In this document: piece by piece, positions 28,999 to 38,855 of the stretch | How positions within the stretch are numbered: the stretch's first letter is position 1 | Layout of the letters: every line of letters starts with the position of its first letter | Notes under the pieces: generated by a model | What the model was told of the DNA's origin: nothing | Databases searched by the model: none | The model's input: the letters and a program-made list of their open reading frames with translations, nothing else | Position numbers and translations under genes: made by a program | Source of the DNA: Caulifigura coniformis | GTDB taxonomy: Bacteria > Planctomycetota > Planctomycetia > Planctomycetales > Planctomycetaceae | Assembly (NCBI RefSeq): GCF_007745175.1 | Contig: NZ_CP036271.1 | Coordinates: forward strand, 744,001 to 808,000 | Length of the DNA stretch: 64,000 bases | Reading direction: 5' to 3'

Positions 28999-29946
28999 CT
29001 ACTGGAAGTTCGCGACTTCTCCTCCATCGCGAGTGTGCAGATTGATCAGGACATCAACGTCGATATTGGCCCCGATCGAATGGACGCTGCCGTCTCCCAC
29101 GAGCGAATTGGCGGAGCCCGAATGGAAGCTGTAGATCCCCTGCAGGTTACAGCAGTTCACGAGGCAGCTGAATTGCGGCTGCGTGGTGGAAGTGGCGACG
29201 ACGTAGCGATCGCCTTCGGCGGAGCAATCCGCGTTTGCCGAGAAGAGGTTGATCGCATTCGGACTCGACCACGCTGCCCAGCCCGGCTGCCCTGTCTGGA
29301 TATTCGTCGCCACACCTTTGACGTACTTGGTGGGCCGGGCCGCGATTTCGTCGATGACGATGGTATTGGAAAGACCGTCTGTGAACTCGGCGAGCCGCGT
29401 GTGTTTGTTGGAGGTCATTGCGGACGCCCCTTTCCGGCCGGTGATGTCGACGTGATAGCCGAGCTGGGGAGCGCGGGCGAAGTAATCGGATGCAGCGCCC
29501 AGACGGTCCGCTGGCAACGTCGAAACTCCGGGGCCTGTCGAGAGAAGCACCATCCTGTCCCCGTTGGGCGTGCTGGGACAGATGAACACAGGCAACTTGG
29601 TTCGCACCGCCGTCTGGTTCTCCGGTTCAAAGTGGGCCTTGTTGAAGTTGTAGACGTTGTTGACGGTGGACTGATCGAGGAAGGGCAGCAGGCAGACGGA
29701 CCAACCCGAATAGACGGCCATCGTGGGGACCGTCACCGTGATTCGCGACGGCGGCAATGCGTTGTAGACGTCGGCATAGTTGTGGAAGGCGAGTCCGAGC
29801 TGCTTGAGATTGTTCTTGCACTGAATGCGGCGGGCCGCCTCGCGCGCCTGTTGGACTGCCGGCAAGAGGAGGGCGACCAGGATCGCGATGATGGCGATGA
29901 CCACCAGAAGTTCGATGAGGGTAAAACCGAGACGTCTTCGCAGCAT
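28999..29946 (-). CDS. DUF1559 protein with type IV pilin-like N-terminus
   Basis: 315 residues. The prepilin-type start [38 protein letters not shown] begins only six residues after the Met, and [16 protein letters not shown] follows. The C-terminal block is [26 protein letters not shown], a variant of the family's HxGG...DGSV motif with Ser-Ala in place of the second Gly. Six cysteines in the last third, in a DCS...SCLVNCC arrangement, suggest disulfides outside the cytoplasm. No lipoprotein partner follows it. Confidence 0.93.
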   Translation of the reverse strand: MLRRRLGFTLIELLVVIAIIAILVALLLPAVQQAREAARRIQCKNNLKQLGLAFHNYADVYNALPPSRITVTVPTMAVYSGWSVCLLPFLDQSTVNNVYNFNKAHFEPENQTAVRTKLPVFICPSTPNGDRMVLLSTGPGVSTLPADRLGAASDYFARAPQLGYHVDITGRKGASAMTSNKHTRLAEFTDGLSNTIVIDEIAARPTKYVKGVATNIQTGQPGWAAWSSPNAINLFSANADCSAEGDRYVVATSTTQPQFSCLVNCCNLQGIYSFHSGSANSLVGDGSVHSIGANIDVDVLINLHTRDGGEVANFQ

Positions 29947-30147
29947 GGGAAGTGGCCGACAGTTAAAGAGGATAGAAACGCGCGCACGCGTAGCGCGGCG
30001 GAATTGAACGCAAACCGCGTGCCTCCGTCGGCGAGAGAGCGAAACGCCAGGGATTCCACGATGCCGACGAGATCGCGATCTCACTCGAGGCGGTCGAACT
30101 GCCGCGCGCGGCCAGGAATTGTTCGCTTCTGAAGGATCCAGCACGAC

Positions 30148-32952
30148 TCATTGAGGCATTTGCAGGAGGTCGAGAGTGCGTCGCCGGCCCACGGACCACG
30201 CAGGCCACGCCGCGGCCGTCGTTGCGAGCATCAGGAGAAATCCGGTGGCAACAAGCAGGGGCCGCCAGGGCACGACCAGGTCGGGATGAAGTCCCCCGAA
30301 GAAGCTGGTGTACTGAGCGATGCCACAACCACACCAGCCCGCCAGCATTCCGAAGACCAGGCTCAACAGTGCTGCGACGCACCCGATCAGAAGACCCTCC
30401 GCGAGGACCGCGCGAACGAGCGTTGGTCCCGTGATTCCGATCGCCCGCAAGACACCAAACTCCCAGTGCCTCGCCCGGACGGACGCGAGCATGACGTTCA
30501 ACAACCCCAGTCCGGCGATCAGTATCGCCACCAGCGGCACCTGGCTGATGAGCCAGATCCAGCGCGTGGCGTTGCCACGCAGCACGTCGCGAATTCGCTC
30601 GACGGGCATCACGCGGACCGCCGGCTCTCCTTCGGCGGCACTGTCAATGGCCACATCGCGCCCCAGAACCCGGGAGTAGAGGCCCTGCGCCGCAGTTGCG
30701 ATCTGATCAGGGTTTGCGTTCGGCATGTCGTAATCGAACCAGACGTGCGTTGCCGCCGGGAGGTCGAAATCCAGCGCGACGGAGTCGTAACCGGCGATGA
30801 CGAGTGCGGCCGCTCGATGGGTCCGCGGCCGAAATCCCGTCAGCTTCGTCTGCCAATGCCAACCTGGCAGTCGGACCGCACCGGCAATCTCGTAGACAGG
30901 CGAGCGTTCGGGATCCTGAGGAGGGACGAGCGTGAATGAATCGCCGATCTTCAGCCCGGTCTCGGTCAGAAAATGATCCGGCACAATGCACCCCCGCCCA
31001 TTCTTCAGCTTCGCCACAGCGTCGGCGGCATTCCCCTCGACCCATTCCAGTTCCAGAAGCGGGTTGTCGGACAGGAACGCCCTCAAGGGATCGATTCCCA
31101 GCAAGACGACGTTGTCCTGCCGTGTGACGGAGGGCCTGGTGGCGCTGTGAGTCAGGTCATCGCGGAGGCGCGGCTGCTCCACGACAATGGGCAGGCATCG
31201 TCGCCCATCGATTCCCGGGAATTCCCCGATCTCTTGGGCATGCTCGGGCGGCAGGCCGGGGCCGCGGAAGGAGATCAGCGCGTCCGGCGCCCACGATCCC
31301 GGCACAAAGCCTTCCAGCATCGTGTAGCCCCACACCTGAATGCCAATGAACAGGGCCAATCCCACTGCCATCGAAATGGCTGTCCCGGTCGACCTCCACA
31401 GATGGCTTGTCAGCTGACTCGCCAGGAGTTTTCGATCGATTCGAAACATTTTTGCGATGACGGGGCCGAGACATTGATCGACGGACGTCACGAGGAGTGG
31501 TCCGACCAGCACGGCGCCGATCGCCATGGCGACAAATCCAACTGTCATTCGCGCGGAGACGCCCGTTCCAAAGTCTGGCGGAAAGACGAACGTCATTAGC
31601 GGATTGACTGCCAGCAGTACGATGCCAGGAATCGCCAGCCAGGGCGCGAGCGGCCTGCCGGCTGCGACTGCCTGCATCGGCGCCATCGCCTCCAGAGGCC
31701 TCACCCGCATCGCGCGGAATGCCGGAACCAGAGATGCGAGGAAGGTTCCGCCAAACGCCGCGACGGCGGCCAGCGTCAGGCTCGTCGCGCCCAGTTCTGC
31801 GCCGTGATACAACCTCCTGGAGGCAGCCCGCTCGACGACCTTGAGGATGCTCCACCCACCGGCGACTCCCCCCACGAAACCGATGGCCCCGAGCAGCAGA
31901 CCTTCCATCGCAATAAGCAGTCCGATCTGCCAGCGCGTGAAGGTGATTGCACGCAGCACACCGTACTGGCGAACCCGCTCATTCACTCCCATGTTCAGCG
32001 CGCTCATCGCGACGAGAGCTGCAATCAACACGGCCACGCCCGTGGCGGCCAGTGACTGCAACTTCACATTCTGCGCCGCGGCCGCCTGATCAAGCGCCTC
32101 TTCAATCTCGTAGGCTTCCTGGAACTGCACGGGCGTGGAGTATCGGCTCAGACGAGGAGCCCATCCGAACCGGAACTTTGTCAGGTCCGCCTCCGGATTC
32201 ATTGAGACTCCGATGAGGCTGATCGCGGCCGACTGGCCGGTGAGCTTCTCGGCTGTGTTCGTCGAGACGAACAACTCTCCCGAACTCGGACTGAGAATCG
32301 GGATCGCGAACGCGCCGGCCCCCATTAATGTGGGCGCCTGGACGATGCCCGCGACTCGCAGTTCGAGCGTCGTCCGCTGACACTCGACGACCAGCGAGTC
32401 TCCAGCATCGACTCCCCAATAGGCGGCCGCGTCCGCACGAACTGCCGCTTCCAGCCCTCCACTGATCCATTGGCCGCGCAGCATGTCAAAAGGCGGCTCC
32501 GGGGAGTCGGTCGCAAGCAGGAGCGATTCGGGCAAGCGGGCGCCTGGACCTGACCCCGGCCCGCTTTCCAGCCCGACGTCCGCGGGCCGTGGCCCACGCT
32601 CTTGTGGTTTCGCGGCCTGGGACAGCGAAGCTTTCGGAGGCTTTGTCGATCTCACCTTCGCATGGATCGCCCACATCGGATCGGCAGAGGCGATCGCGGA
32701 GTCGCTTCGCAACTCCTTCAGCGCTTCGGACGGCACGGTCGCGTTGTCGTTCACTTTGATCGGCGCCACCGCCAGCTCATATCGACCGAGTGCGAGGTTC
32801 GCATATTCGTCGTAAGTTTTCAGAATCGCGTCGTAACCGCTGGAGACCCAGATGACGAGACCCACCGCGGCAGCGATTGCCAGCGAGGTCAGCACCGCTC
32901 GCGCACGGTGTTCGCCGAGAAACGCGAGTGCGAGGCGGAAGACTCTCAGCAT
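30148..32952 (-). CDS. ABC transporter permease with two FtsX domains (YbbP-like)
   Basis: 934 residues. An N-terminal transmembrane helix (VLTSLAIAAAVGLVIWVSSGY) precedes a large outside domain, then a first FtsX module (VAVLIAALVAMSALNMGVNERVRQYGVLRAI, ending RVRPLEAMAPMQ), further membrane helices, a second outside domain and a C-terminal FtsX module (GLGLLNVMLASVRARHWEFGVLRAIGI, ending GRRRTLDLLQMPQ). Two FtsX modules in one chain match YbbP-type or duplicated LolC/E-like permeases, which act on envelope lipids or other hydrophobic cargo. The start overlaps the stop of its ATPase gene by seven bases. No periplasmic adaptor gene is adjacent. Cargo unknown. Confidence 0.9.
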   Translation of the reverse strand: MLRVFRLALAFLGEHRARAVLTSLAIAAAVGLVIWVSSGYDAILKTYDEYANLALGRYELAVAPIKVNDNATVPSEALKELRSDSAIASADPMWAIHAKVRSTKPPKASLSQAAKPQERGPRPADVGLESGPGSGPGARLPESLLLATDSPEPPFDMLRGQWISGGLEAAVRADAAAYWGVDAGDSLVVECQRTTLELRVAGIVQAPTLMGAGAFAIPILSPSSGELFVSTNTAEKLTGQSAAISLIGVSMNPEADLTKFRFGWAPRLSRYSTPVQFQEAYEIEEALDQAAAAQNVKLQSLAATGVAVLIAALVAMSALNMGVNERVRQYGVLRAITFTRWQIGLLIAMEGLLLGAIGFVGGVAGGWSILKVVERAASRRLYHGAELGATSLTLAAVAAFGGTFLASLVPAFRAMRVRPLEAMAPMQAVAAGRPLAPWLAIPGIVLLAVNPLMTFVFPPDFGTGVSARMTVGFVAMAIGAVLVGPLLVTSVDQCLGPVIAKMFRIDRKLLASQLTSHLWRSTGTAISMAVGLALFIGIQVWGYTMLEGFVPGSWAPDALISFRGPGLPPEHAQEIGEFPGIDGRRCLPIVVEQPRLRDDLTHSATRPSVTRQDNVVLLGIDPLRAFLSDNPLLELEWVEGNAADAVAKLKNGRGCIVPDHFLTETGLKIGDSFTLVPPQDPERSPVYEIAGAVRLPGWHWQTKLTGFRPRTHRAAALVIAGYDSVALDFDLPAATHVWFDYDMPNANPDQIATAAQGLYSRVLGRDVAIDSAAEGEPAVRVMPVERIRDVLRGNATRWIWLISQVPLVAILIAGLGLLNVMLASVRARHWEFGVLRAIGITGPTLVRAVLAEGLLIGCVAALLSLVFGMLAGWCGCGIAQYTSFFGGLHPDLVVPWRPLLVATGFLLMLATTAAAWPAWSVGRRRTLDLLQMPQ

Positions 32953-33707
32953 GCAACCGGCTCCCGCGCGCTCCGTACGGTGGCCTGGTATCCAGCTGCC
33001 ACTTCCTGCGCATCGTGTCGCCCACTGGGCCGGAATTCGCCGATCACACGACCATCCTTGAGCACGACCACCCGATCGGCCCACATCGCGACGTGCGGTT
33101 CATGCGTCACCATGGCGATCGTTCGACCGTCGCGGCTCGACAGTTCATGCAGCAGTTCGCAGATCTGCTGGCCAGTGACGGAGTCCAGGCTTCCGGTCGG
33201 CTCGTCTGCGAGCACAATCGCGGGCTCACAGATCAAAGACCGCGCGATGGCAATCCGCTGTTGTTCCCCTCCGGACAACGCGCCTGGCTTGTGCGATCGT
33301 CTTGAATTCATTCCCAGTCGCTCCAGCAACTGGTCCACGCGCTGGTCCAGATCAGCAGTCTGAGTGGCAGGGAGGCGGACGTTGTCTTCCGCCGACAGGC
33401 TCGGGATGAGGTTGAACGCCTGAAAGACGAGCCCGATCCGCCGTCCGCGAAAGTGCGTCAGCCGCGTGTCGGAGAGCTTTGCCAGGTCCTGCCCGTCGAC
33501 GAGGACTTGTCCGGAATCAATGTCGGTCAGCCCGGCGAGTGCGTGGAGAAGCGTGCTCTTTCCAGAGCCGCTGGCCCCCATGATGGCAACGAATTCGCCA
33601 GCCGAAATCGTCAGTTGAATTCCCCGCAGTGCGGCGACCGAGGTGTTTCCCTGGCGGAAATGCTTGACGACATCGATCGCCTGCAGCGGCGTGAGATGAG
33701 TGCTCAT
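32946..33707 (-). CDS. ABC transporter ATP-binding protein (LolD/YbbA type)
   Basis: 253 residues. All nucleotide-binding motifs are intact: Walker A GASGSGKSTLLHAL, Q-loop VFQAFNLIPSL, signature LSGGEQQRIAIARSL, Walker B IVLADEPTGSLDS and H-loop THEP. The start is set at ATG 33707 (MSTHLTPLQ); another 11 codons upstream exists. It is translationally coupled to the downstream permease by a seven-base overlap. The MacB/LolD/YbbA class is indicated by the VVKHFRQGNTSVAALRGI beginning and the pairing with an FtsX permease. Confidence 0.95.
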   Translation of the reverse strand: MSTHLTPLQAIDVVKHFRQGNTSVAALRGIQLTISAGEFVAIMGASGSGKSTLLHALAGLTDIDSGQVLVDGQDLAKLSDTRLTHFRGRRIGLVFQAFNLIPSLSAEDNVRLPATQTADLDQRVDQLLERLGMNSRRSHKPGALSGGEQQRIAIARSLICEPAIVLADEPTGSLDSVTGQQICELLHELSSRDGRTIAMVTHEPHVAMWADRVVVLKDGRVIGEFRPSGRHDAQEVAAGYQATVRSAREPVAC

Positions 33708-34000
33708 CGCGGATGATGTGGTCGGTCTCTGGCGCGTCATCTAGGTCACAATGGTCTCGACAGTAGCGGCCGAGTCTAACGGCGACGTCGCACGGGCCGT
33801 CGATTTCATGATGATCAAATTCCCGCCGGCGGCGGCCAATTCTTGTTCGCCCTGTTGGAGAGCGGCCGGCGACCGTCGACTGGCTACGGAATGGCCTCCG
33901 GCGCATAAAAATTGTCCGCCGTCCGCTCCTCGCAGTGGGTTGCGACGAGACCTAAGGTTTCGAGTTCCCCATCGCCTGGTTGATGAACTTGAGGAACTCG
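33708..34000. other. Shared promoter region between divergent ABC modules
   Basis: 293 bases between two divergent ATPase genes. Purine-rich GAGGAA at 33991-33996 stands 4 bases before ATG 34001 as the ribosome-binding site of the right-hand module. No strong dyad or consensus promoter was identified. The position requires both transcripts to start here, so joint regulation is possible. Confidence 0.5.
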
Positions 34001-34789
34001 ATGCGTGATCCTGCTGAGTCGCCGACGGCCCCGCTTGTTGTCGAGAGCGTGACGAAGCGATTTCGTCAGGGTGAAACGACTGTGGAAGCCCTGCGGAATG
34101 TCACGCTGCGTGTTTCGCCGGGTGAGTTTGTCGCCGTGATGGGGGCAAGCGGCTCCGGAAAAAGCACGCTGCTGCATGTGATGTCGGGCCTCACCCGCAC
34201 CGACGGCGGGCGGATCCTCGTCGAAGGACAGGCCATCTCCGATCTGTCGGATGCGAGACTCACCGACTTCCGTCGCCGCCGCATCGGTCTGGTGTTCCAG
34301 CAGTTCAACCTCATCTCGGCGCTCACCGCAATTCAGAATGTCATGCTCCCGCTCCTCGCCGAGGGGGGACGGGCGGGCGACGATGCCCAGAAACGCGCGA
34401 CCGAACTTCTTGAACGTCTCGGACTGGGCCATCGAGTAAACCATCGGCCCGATGCCATGAGCGGCGGTGAACAGCAGCGCGTGGCCATTGCCCGTGCCCT
34501 CGTCACGGATCCGGCGATCATCATGGCCGATGAGCCCACCGGCAGCCTCGATTCGATCAACGGCAAGGCGCTCTGCACGCTGCTCCAGGAACTGAACGAA
34601 CGAGAGAAACGCGCGATCGTCGTGGTCACGCATGAACCGGCCGTCGCCGCCTGGGCACAGCGAATCGTCGTCATGAAGGACGGGGCGATCTGCGCGGACT
34701 TCCGTTCCAGCGAGTTCCAGGACGCGCACGCGCTGGCCGGCCACTACCAGGACATCGTGGCCTCGCCGGCCCTGGAGGCCGTGCGGTGA
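34001..34789 (+). CDS. ABC transporter ATP-binding protein (LolD/YbbA type)
   Basis: 262 residues from ATG 34001, chosen for its GAGGAA ribosome-binding site. Walker A GASGSGKSTLLHVM, Q-loop VFQQFNLISAL, signature MSGGEQQRVAIARAL, Walker B IIMADEPTGSLDS and THEP are intact. It is clearly a paralogue of the divergent ATPase on the other side of the intergenic region: both begin with V...V.K.FRQG.T.V.ALR and share the GDLSD/KLSDTRLT-type segment. Its stop overlaps the permease start by four bases (GTGA). Confidence 0.95.
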   Translation: MRDPAESPTAPLVVESVTKRFRQGETTVEALRNVTLRVSPGEFVAVMGASGSGKSTLLHVMSGLTRTDGGRILVEGQAISDLSDARLTDFRRRRIGLVFQQFNLISALTAIQNVMLPLLAEGGRAGDDAQKRATELLERLGLGHRVNHRPDAMSGGEQQRVAIARALVTDPAIIMADEPTGSLDSINGKALCTLLQELNEREKRAIVVVTHEPAVAAWAQRIVVMKDGAICADFRSSEFQDAHALAGHYQDIVASPALEAVR

Positions 34790-37644
34790 ACCTCACCTGG
34801 AAACTGTTTATTGCGCAAGCCCGGCATCAGAAAGTGCGCCTGGCGCTTACGGCCCTCGCGATGGTGGCGGCCGTCGGCGTTGTCCTGTGGGTCGTGTCGG
34901 CCTACGAGACCATCGCGTCCCGTTTCGATGAGCAGACCGAGGAGTTCGTCGGGAACTATGACGTCTTTGTCGTTCCCCGGAGCATCGAGGACTCCCTGTC
35001 GCCGGAACTGACGACCCGGCTTGAACATGATCCGGTCGTGGCCGCGGCGAATCCCGTCGCGCAGTTCCGGATGATGTTCCGGAAGGCGGAAGTGCCGAAG
35101 CCCGCGGATCAGATCGCAACGCAGCAGGCGGCTGGTTCTCCTCCAGGGCGGGGACTGGGGCGGATGGGGCCGATGGTCGTCGGGACCAGTTCTCTCGAAC
35201 CCCGCTATCCGCTCAGCGACGGCCGCTGGCTCGCCGCTGGAACCACTCAGGAAGCGGTGGTCAGCAGCGGCGTCGCAGAAGCATTGGCTCTCAAGCCTGG
35301 AGACGGGATCGAGTTTCGGATAAAGCCCGGCGACGTCCTGAAGCTGACGGTCGTCGGGATTACCGAGCAGGTTGACGAAGTCGAATTTGCAATGACGCGG
35401 ACGAAGGGGGGCGCACCGGGGGGCACGAACCGTGGCCCGGCCTCGCTGGCAGCGTATGTCCCGCTCGATGTGATTGAAGATCTGACTGGCGCGCCGGCGA
35501 AGCTCAATCTGGTCGAACTCCGATTGAAGCCTGATGCCAAGGCCGACCAACTTGCATCCACCGTTGGGGCGTCGAACCCGGCAGCTGAGTTGCTGCGTCC
35601 CGAGGACGTCAAGGCGAAACTTTCCGGCGGATTTGCGGCCCAGGCGGCGCGCAAGCAGGCCTATTTCGTGACGGCCCTGTCGATTCTCGCTTCCGCGTTC
35701 ATCATCTTCACGACGCTGAGCATGGGGGTGAACGAGCGGGCCCGGCAGTTGGCCGTGCTGAGGGCCGTGGGGTTGAAGCGATCGCAGGTGGCCAGGCTGG
35801 TCCTTATGGAAGCGTTGGCTCTCGCGCTATTGGGGTGGGTGGGCGGGTTAGTCGGCGGGTGGTTGCTGCTGAAAGGCCTCGCGGCAGCCAGGCCGGCGAT
35901 GTTTCCTCATGGAGTCACGCTCGGTGGATCCAGCGTCGTGCTCACTGGGGCCTGCTCGCTGGCGGGCGCGCTGCTGGCTTCGATCTTCCCGATCTGGAAG
36001 GCGACGCGCATCAGTCCTCTGGAAGCGATGGCGCCCGTTCAGATCGCGCCTCGACGGTCGCATTGGTACATCGCCGTCGCGGCCGTCAGCTTCCTGCTGA
36101 TCGCCATCAATCCGGTGCTGACGTTCCTGCCGACCATCGACGAATCGCTGAGGTTCGTCCTGATTCTGGCGGTGGGAGTTCCCGCAACCGTGGCCGGGTT
36201 CGTCCTGCTCGCGCCACTCGTGGTCAGCGCCGTCGAGGCGGTTTTCAGCCCGTTCGTTTCGAGGCTGCTGCGCCTGCAGACAAACCTCGTCCGGACACAG
36301 CTGAGCAGCAACATGTGGCGGTCTGCAGGAATTGCAGCGTCGCTGATGCTCGGCCTCGGGCTTTACACCGCGACGCAGGTGTGGGGCTGGTCGATGCTCG
36401 GCGGCTTTCTGCCGGGCCGCTGGACTCCCAACACCATTGTGAAATTCTCGCCCGCGCTACCGGCGGAGTCGCTGGAAAAGGTCAAAGCCACACCTGGAAT
36501 CGTTTCGGATTCCTTCCTCCCGATCGCGGTCGAACAGACGAAGCTCGTCGGCGATCCGTTGAAGAGCGGTGATCGCGATTCGGCCGTGCGGCAGGACAAC
36601 GTCACGCTGATCGGAGTGGACCCGCATCGGGCGTTTGGCGGCAATCACCCCCTCTTCGACATGAAGTTTATTGAGGGAAACCCTGCGGACGCACTGGAGC
36701 AACTCAAGCAGGGGCGCTATTGCCTCGTGCCCGAGACATTCCGATCGATCGCCGGACTCGGAGTCGGAGATCGGATCGGCCTGATTCCGCCCAGGAACAA
36801 GGAGCAGCCTGTCGACTACACGATCGCCGGCGTCATCTCGATGCCGGGATCGAACTGGATCACCAAGACATCCGGCCTCCGCAAGCAATCGGTTCGCACC
36901 GGCGGCCTGGTGTTTGCCTCGCCCGAATTCGTCCGGAAAGACTTTGATCTGCCCGAAGCGGAATTTCTGTGGTTCAACGCGGAACCGGGAGTCACCAAGG
37001 CGCACCTCGAAGAACGCCTGAAGCCCTACGCGACGACGGAAGTTCGTCTTCCGCGAGAGGGGACAGAACGACCGACCGGTGCCGGACGCGGCCGTCCCGG
37101 CGCCGCCCCGTCCGAGGGAGGAGCGGCGCGGCGGGGCGGTGGTCCCGGCGGCGAGCCGATCCAGGTGACGCTGCTCGGAGATGTTCGTGACGGCCTGCGC
37201 GCACGGGGCGGCGACGCCATCCAGGCGATGGGCTGGCTGCCGCTGATCACCCTCCTCGTCGTTTCACTGGGCGTGGTCAACACGATTGCTGCTTCGGTGC
37301 GGGCCCGGCGGTGGGAGTTTGGGATCTTGCGAGCCGTCGGATTGACTCGCTGGGGATTGTGCCGGCTGGTGATGTCTGAGGCGCTGATGGTGGCGCTGGT
37401 GGCCAGCCTGTTAAGCCTTGCCTTCGGAATCCTGACGGGTTGGACCTGCCTGGGGCTCGTGCGCTACGTCAGCAACGCATGGTTCGAGGGAGTGGCGACA
37501 CCGTTCACCATTCCCTGGCGTCAGCTCGCGGCCGGTTACGGACTTTGCTTCCTGGTCTGTTTTCTCGCCGCTTTGTGGCCTGCAATTTCATCTGGACGTG
37601 CCGAGCCCCTCAACCTGTTACAGGCCGGAAGGTCTGCGACATAG
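34786..37644 (+). CDS. ABC transporter permease with two FtsX domains (YbbP-like)
   Basis: 952 residues, starting at a GTG that overlaps the ATPase stop (GTGA). Layout mirrors the divergent permease: N-terminal helix (TALAMVAAVGVVLWVVSAY), outside domain, FtsX module (STLSMGVNERARQLAVLRAVGL type, ending ATRISPLEAMAP), more membrane helices, a second outside domain and a C-terminal FtsX module (SLGVVNTIAASVRARRWEFG, ending RAEPLNLLQAG). A Gly/Ala/Arg/Pro-rich insert of about 30 residues (near 765-795) precedes the last FtsX module and is absent from the paralogue. Cargo unknown. A short gap with a Fur-box-like dyad separates it from the siderophore operon. Confidence 0.92.
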   Translation: MNLTWKLFIAQARHQKVRLALTALAMVAAVGVVLWVVSAYETIASRFDEQTEEFVGNYDVFVVPRSIEDSLSPELTTRLEHDPVVAAANPVAQFRMMFRKAEVPKPADQIATQQAAGSPPGRGLGRMGPMVVGTSSLEPRYPLSDGRWLAAGTTQEAVVSSGVAEALALKPGDGIEFRIKPGDVLKLTVVGITEQVDEVEFAMTRTKGGAPGGTNRGPASLAAYVPLDVIEDLTGAPAKLNLVELRLKPDAKADQLASTVGASNPAAELLRPEDVKAKLSGGFAAQAARKQAYFVTALSILASAFIIFTTLSMGVNERARQLAVLRAVGLKRSQVARLVLMEALALALLGWVGGLVGGWLLLKGLAAARPAMFPHGVTLGGSSVVLTGACSLAGALLASIFPIWKATRISPLEAMAPVQIAPRRSHWYIAVAAVSFLLIAINPVLTFLPTIDESLRFVLILAVGVPATVAGFVLLAPLVVSAVEAVFSPFVSRLLRLQTNLVRTQLSSNMWRSAGIAASLMLGLGLYTATQVWGWSMLGGFLPGRWTPNTIVKFSPALPAESLEKVKATPGIVSDSFLPIAVEQTKLVGDPLKSGDRDSAVRQDNVTLIGVDPHRAFGGNHPLFDMKFIEGNPADALEQLKQGRYCLVPETFRSIAGLGVGDRIGLIPPRNKEQPVDYTIAGVISMPGSNWITKTSGLRKQSVRTGGLVFASPEFVRKDFDLPEAEFLWFNAEPGVTKAHLEERLKPYATTEVRLPREGTERPTGAGRGRPGAAPSEGGAARRGGGPGGEPIQVTLLGDVRDGLRARGGDAIQAMGWLPLITLLVVSLGVVNTIAASVRARRWEFGILRAVGLTRWGLCRLVMSEALMVALVASLLSLAFGILTGWTCLGLVRYVSNAWFEGVATPFTIPWRQLAAGYGLCFLVCFLAALWPAISSGRAEPLNLLQAGRSAT

Positions 37645-37683
37645 AGACCTTAGGGCAAAACACCCGCTATTCGACAGTATGAG

Positions 37684-37711
37684 TTGACATTGAGACTCTG
37701 TCTCATTTAAG
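37684..37711 (+). promoter_or_regulatory. Possible promoter with Fur-box-like dyad in the spacer
   Basis: TTGACA (37684-37689) matches a sigma70 -35, and TTTAAG (37706-37711) is a weak -10 at 16-base spacing. Exactly between them lies TGAGACTCTGTCTCA (37691-37705), whose 6-base arms are perfect inverted repeats. It agrees at 12 of 15 positions with the common Fur operator form TGAGAATnATTCTCA. The gene behind it is a siderophore-type esterase, so iron-dependent repression fits. A difficulty is that the implied start site would lie only one or two bases before the ATG. Confidence 0.45.
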
Positions 37712-37719
37712 AAGATTTC

Positions 37720-38673
37720 ATGATTCGCCATTCGCCCACCTTCGCCCTCTTCGTCGTCGCCACCATCGGCACCGCCGTCCAGGCCGACACACCGTCGCGA
37801 ATCACCGACCACGGGGAATACCGGCTCCCTCGCACCAACGACCTTGCCCTGAGATCAAAGGCCGGCCGTGACTACCGCCTGCTGATCTCGTCCCCCGAGG
37901 GAGAGCCGCCCGAGGCAGGCTTCCCCGTGCTCTACGTGCTCGATGCCAACTCCTGCTTCGGAACGGTTGTCGAGGCGCAGCGGCTGCAGGTGCGACGCGG
38001 ACAGACCACCGGAATCACACCGGCCGTGATTGTCGGGATCGGTTACCCCGGCGACGGCCCGTTTGATCCCGGTCGTCGAACGTACGACCTCACGACTCCC
38101 GGCGAAGCCGGGAAGCTGCCCAGGCGGCCGGACGGGTCGCCCTGGCCCGCCAGCGGGGGCGCCGACGAGTTTCTCGACTTCATCGAGAATGAAGTGAAGC
38201 CGCTGGTCGAGTCTCGGGTCCAGATCGATCGGTCCCGCCAGGCGATCTTCGGACACTCGTTCGGCGGCCTGTTTGTGCTGCATGCGATGTTCAACCGGCC
38301 GGAGGCATTCCACTCTTACATCGCCGCCAGCCCCAGCGTGTGGTGGAACGACTTTGCGTTGCAGAAGGCCGAGGAACGCTTTGCGAAACGCTGTGCTCAG
38401 TCTCCCGTTCGTCTTCGCCTGCGGGTCACGACAGGCGAACTGGAGAAGAACTCGGGGCCGACCGCCCGTCTGGCGCCGACGGCCGCCTCAACCGGCTTCG
38501 GGTCGACTGAGGACATGGCGATGCGCCTCCAGAAACTTGCGGACCGGGGAGTGCGCGTCGAGTTTCACGAGTATCCCGGCGAGAACCACGGGTCCGTGCT
38601 GCCTGTGGCGCTGAATCACGGTCTTCGATTCGCGCTGACCTCGGAGACTCGCGACGGACCGAAGCGGGAATGA
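37720..38673 (+). CDS. Secreted IroE/Fes-type alpha/beta-hydrolase esterase
   Basis: 317 residues with a Sec signal peptide (about 1-22, ending AVQA). The fold is the esterase-D/IroE/BesA type of alpha/beta hydrolase: FPVLYVLDANSCFG, PAVIVGIGYPGDGPFDPGRRTYDLT, nucleophile elbow FGHSFGG with Ser180, PSVWWND and the C-terminal ENHGS with His290. IroE-like enzymes linearise cyclic catecholate siderophores in the periplasm, which agrees with the signal peptide here. Context supports the assignment: a Fes-type gene and a PepSY gene follow on the same strand, and a Fur-box-like dyad is just upstream. Exact substrate unproven. Confidence 0.85.
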   Translation: MIRHSPTFALFVVATIGTAVQADTPSRITDHGEYRLPRTNDLALRSKAGRDYRLLISSPEGEPPEAGFPVLYVLDANSCFGTVVEAQRLQVRRGQTTGITPAVIVGIGYPGDGPFDPGRRTYDLTTPGEAGKLPRRPDGSPWPASGGADEFLDFIENEVKPLVESRVQIDRSRQAIFGHSFGGLFVLHAMFNRPEAFHSYIAASPSVWWNDFALQKAEERFAKRCAQSPVRLRLRVTTGELEKNSGPTARLAPTAASTGFGSTEDMAMRLQKLADRGVRVEFHEYPGENHGSVLPVALNHGLRFALTSETRDGPKRE

Positions 38674-38855
38674 CCAGGCGGGCGGGTGTGGTGCGGTCGA
38701 CAGCGGCGGGAATTCCGCCGCGCCGTCCGCAGCGGCGCGGAATCACGCGGGCGGCCAAGACCTCGGCATGCAAATTGTCAAGTCATCAAACCAGATCAAA
38801 ACCTCTCGGCTTCACGCCGGATCAAATGAATCATCACTCTGACGGGAGAATTGAA

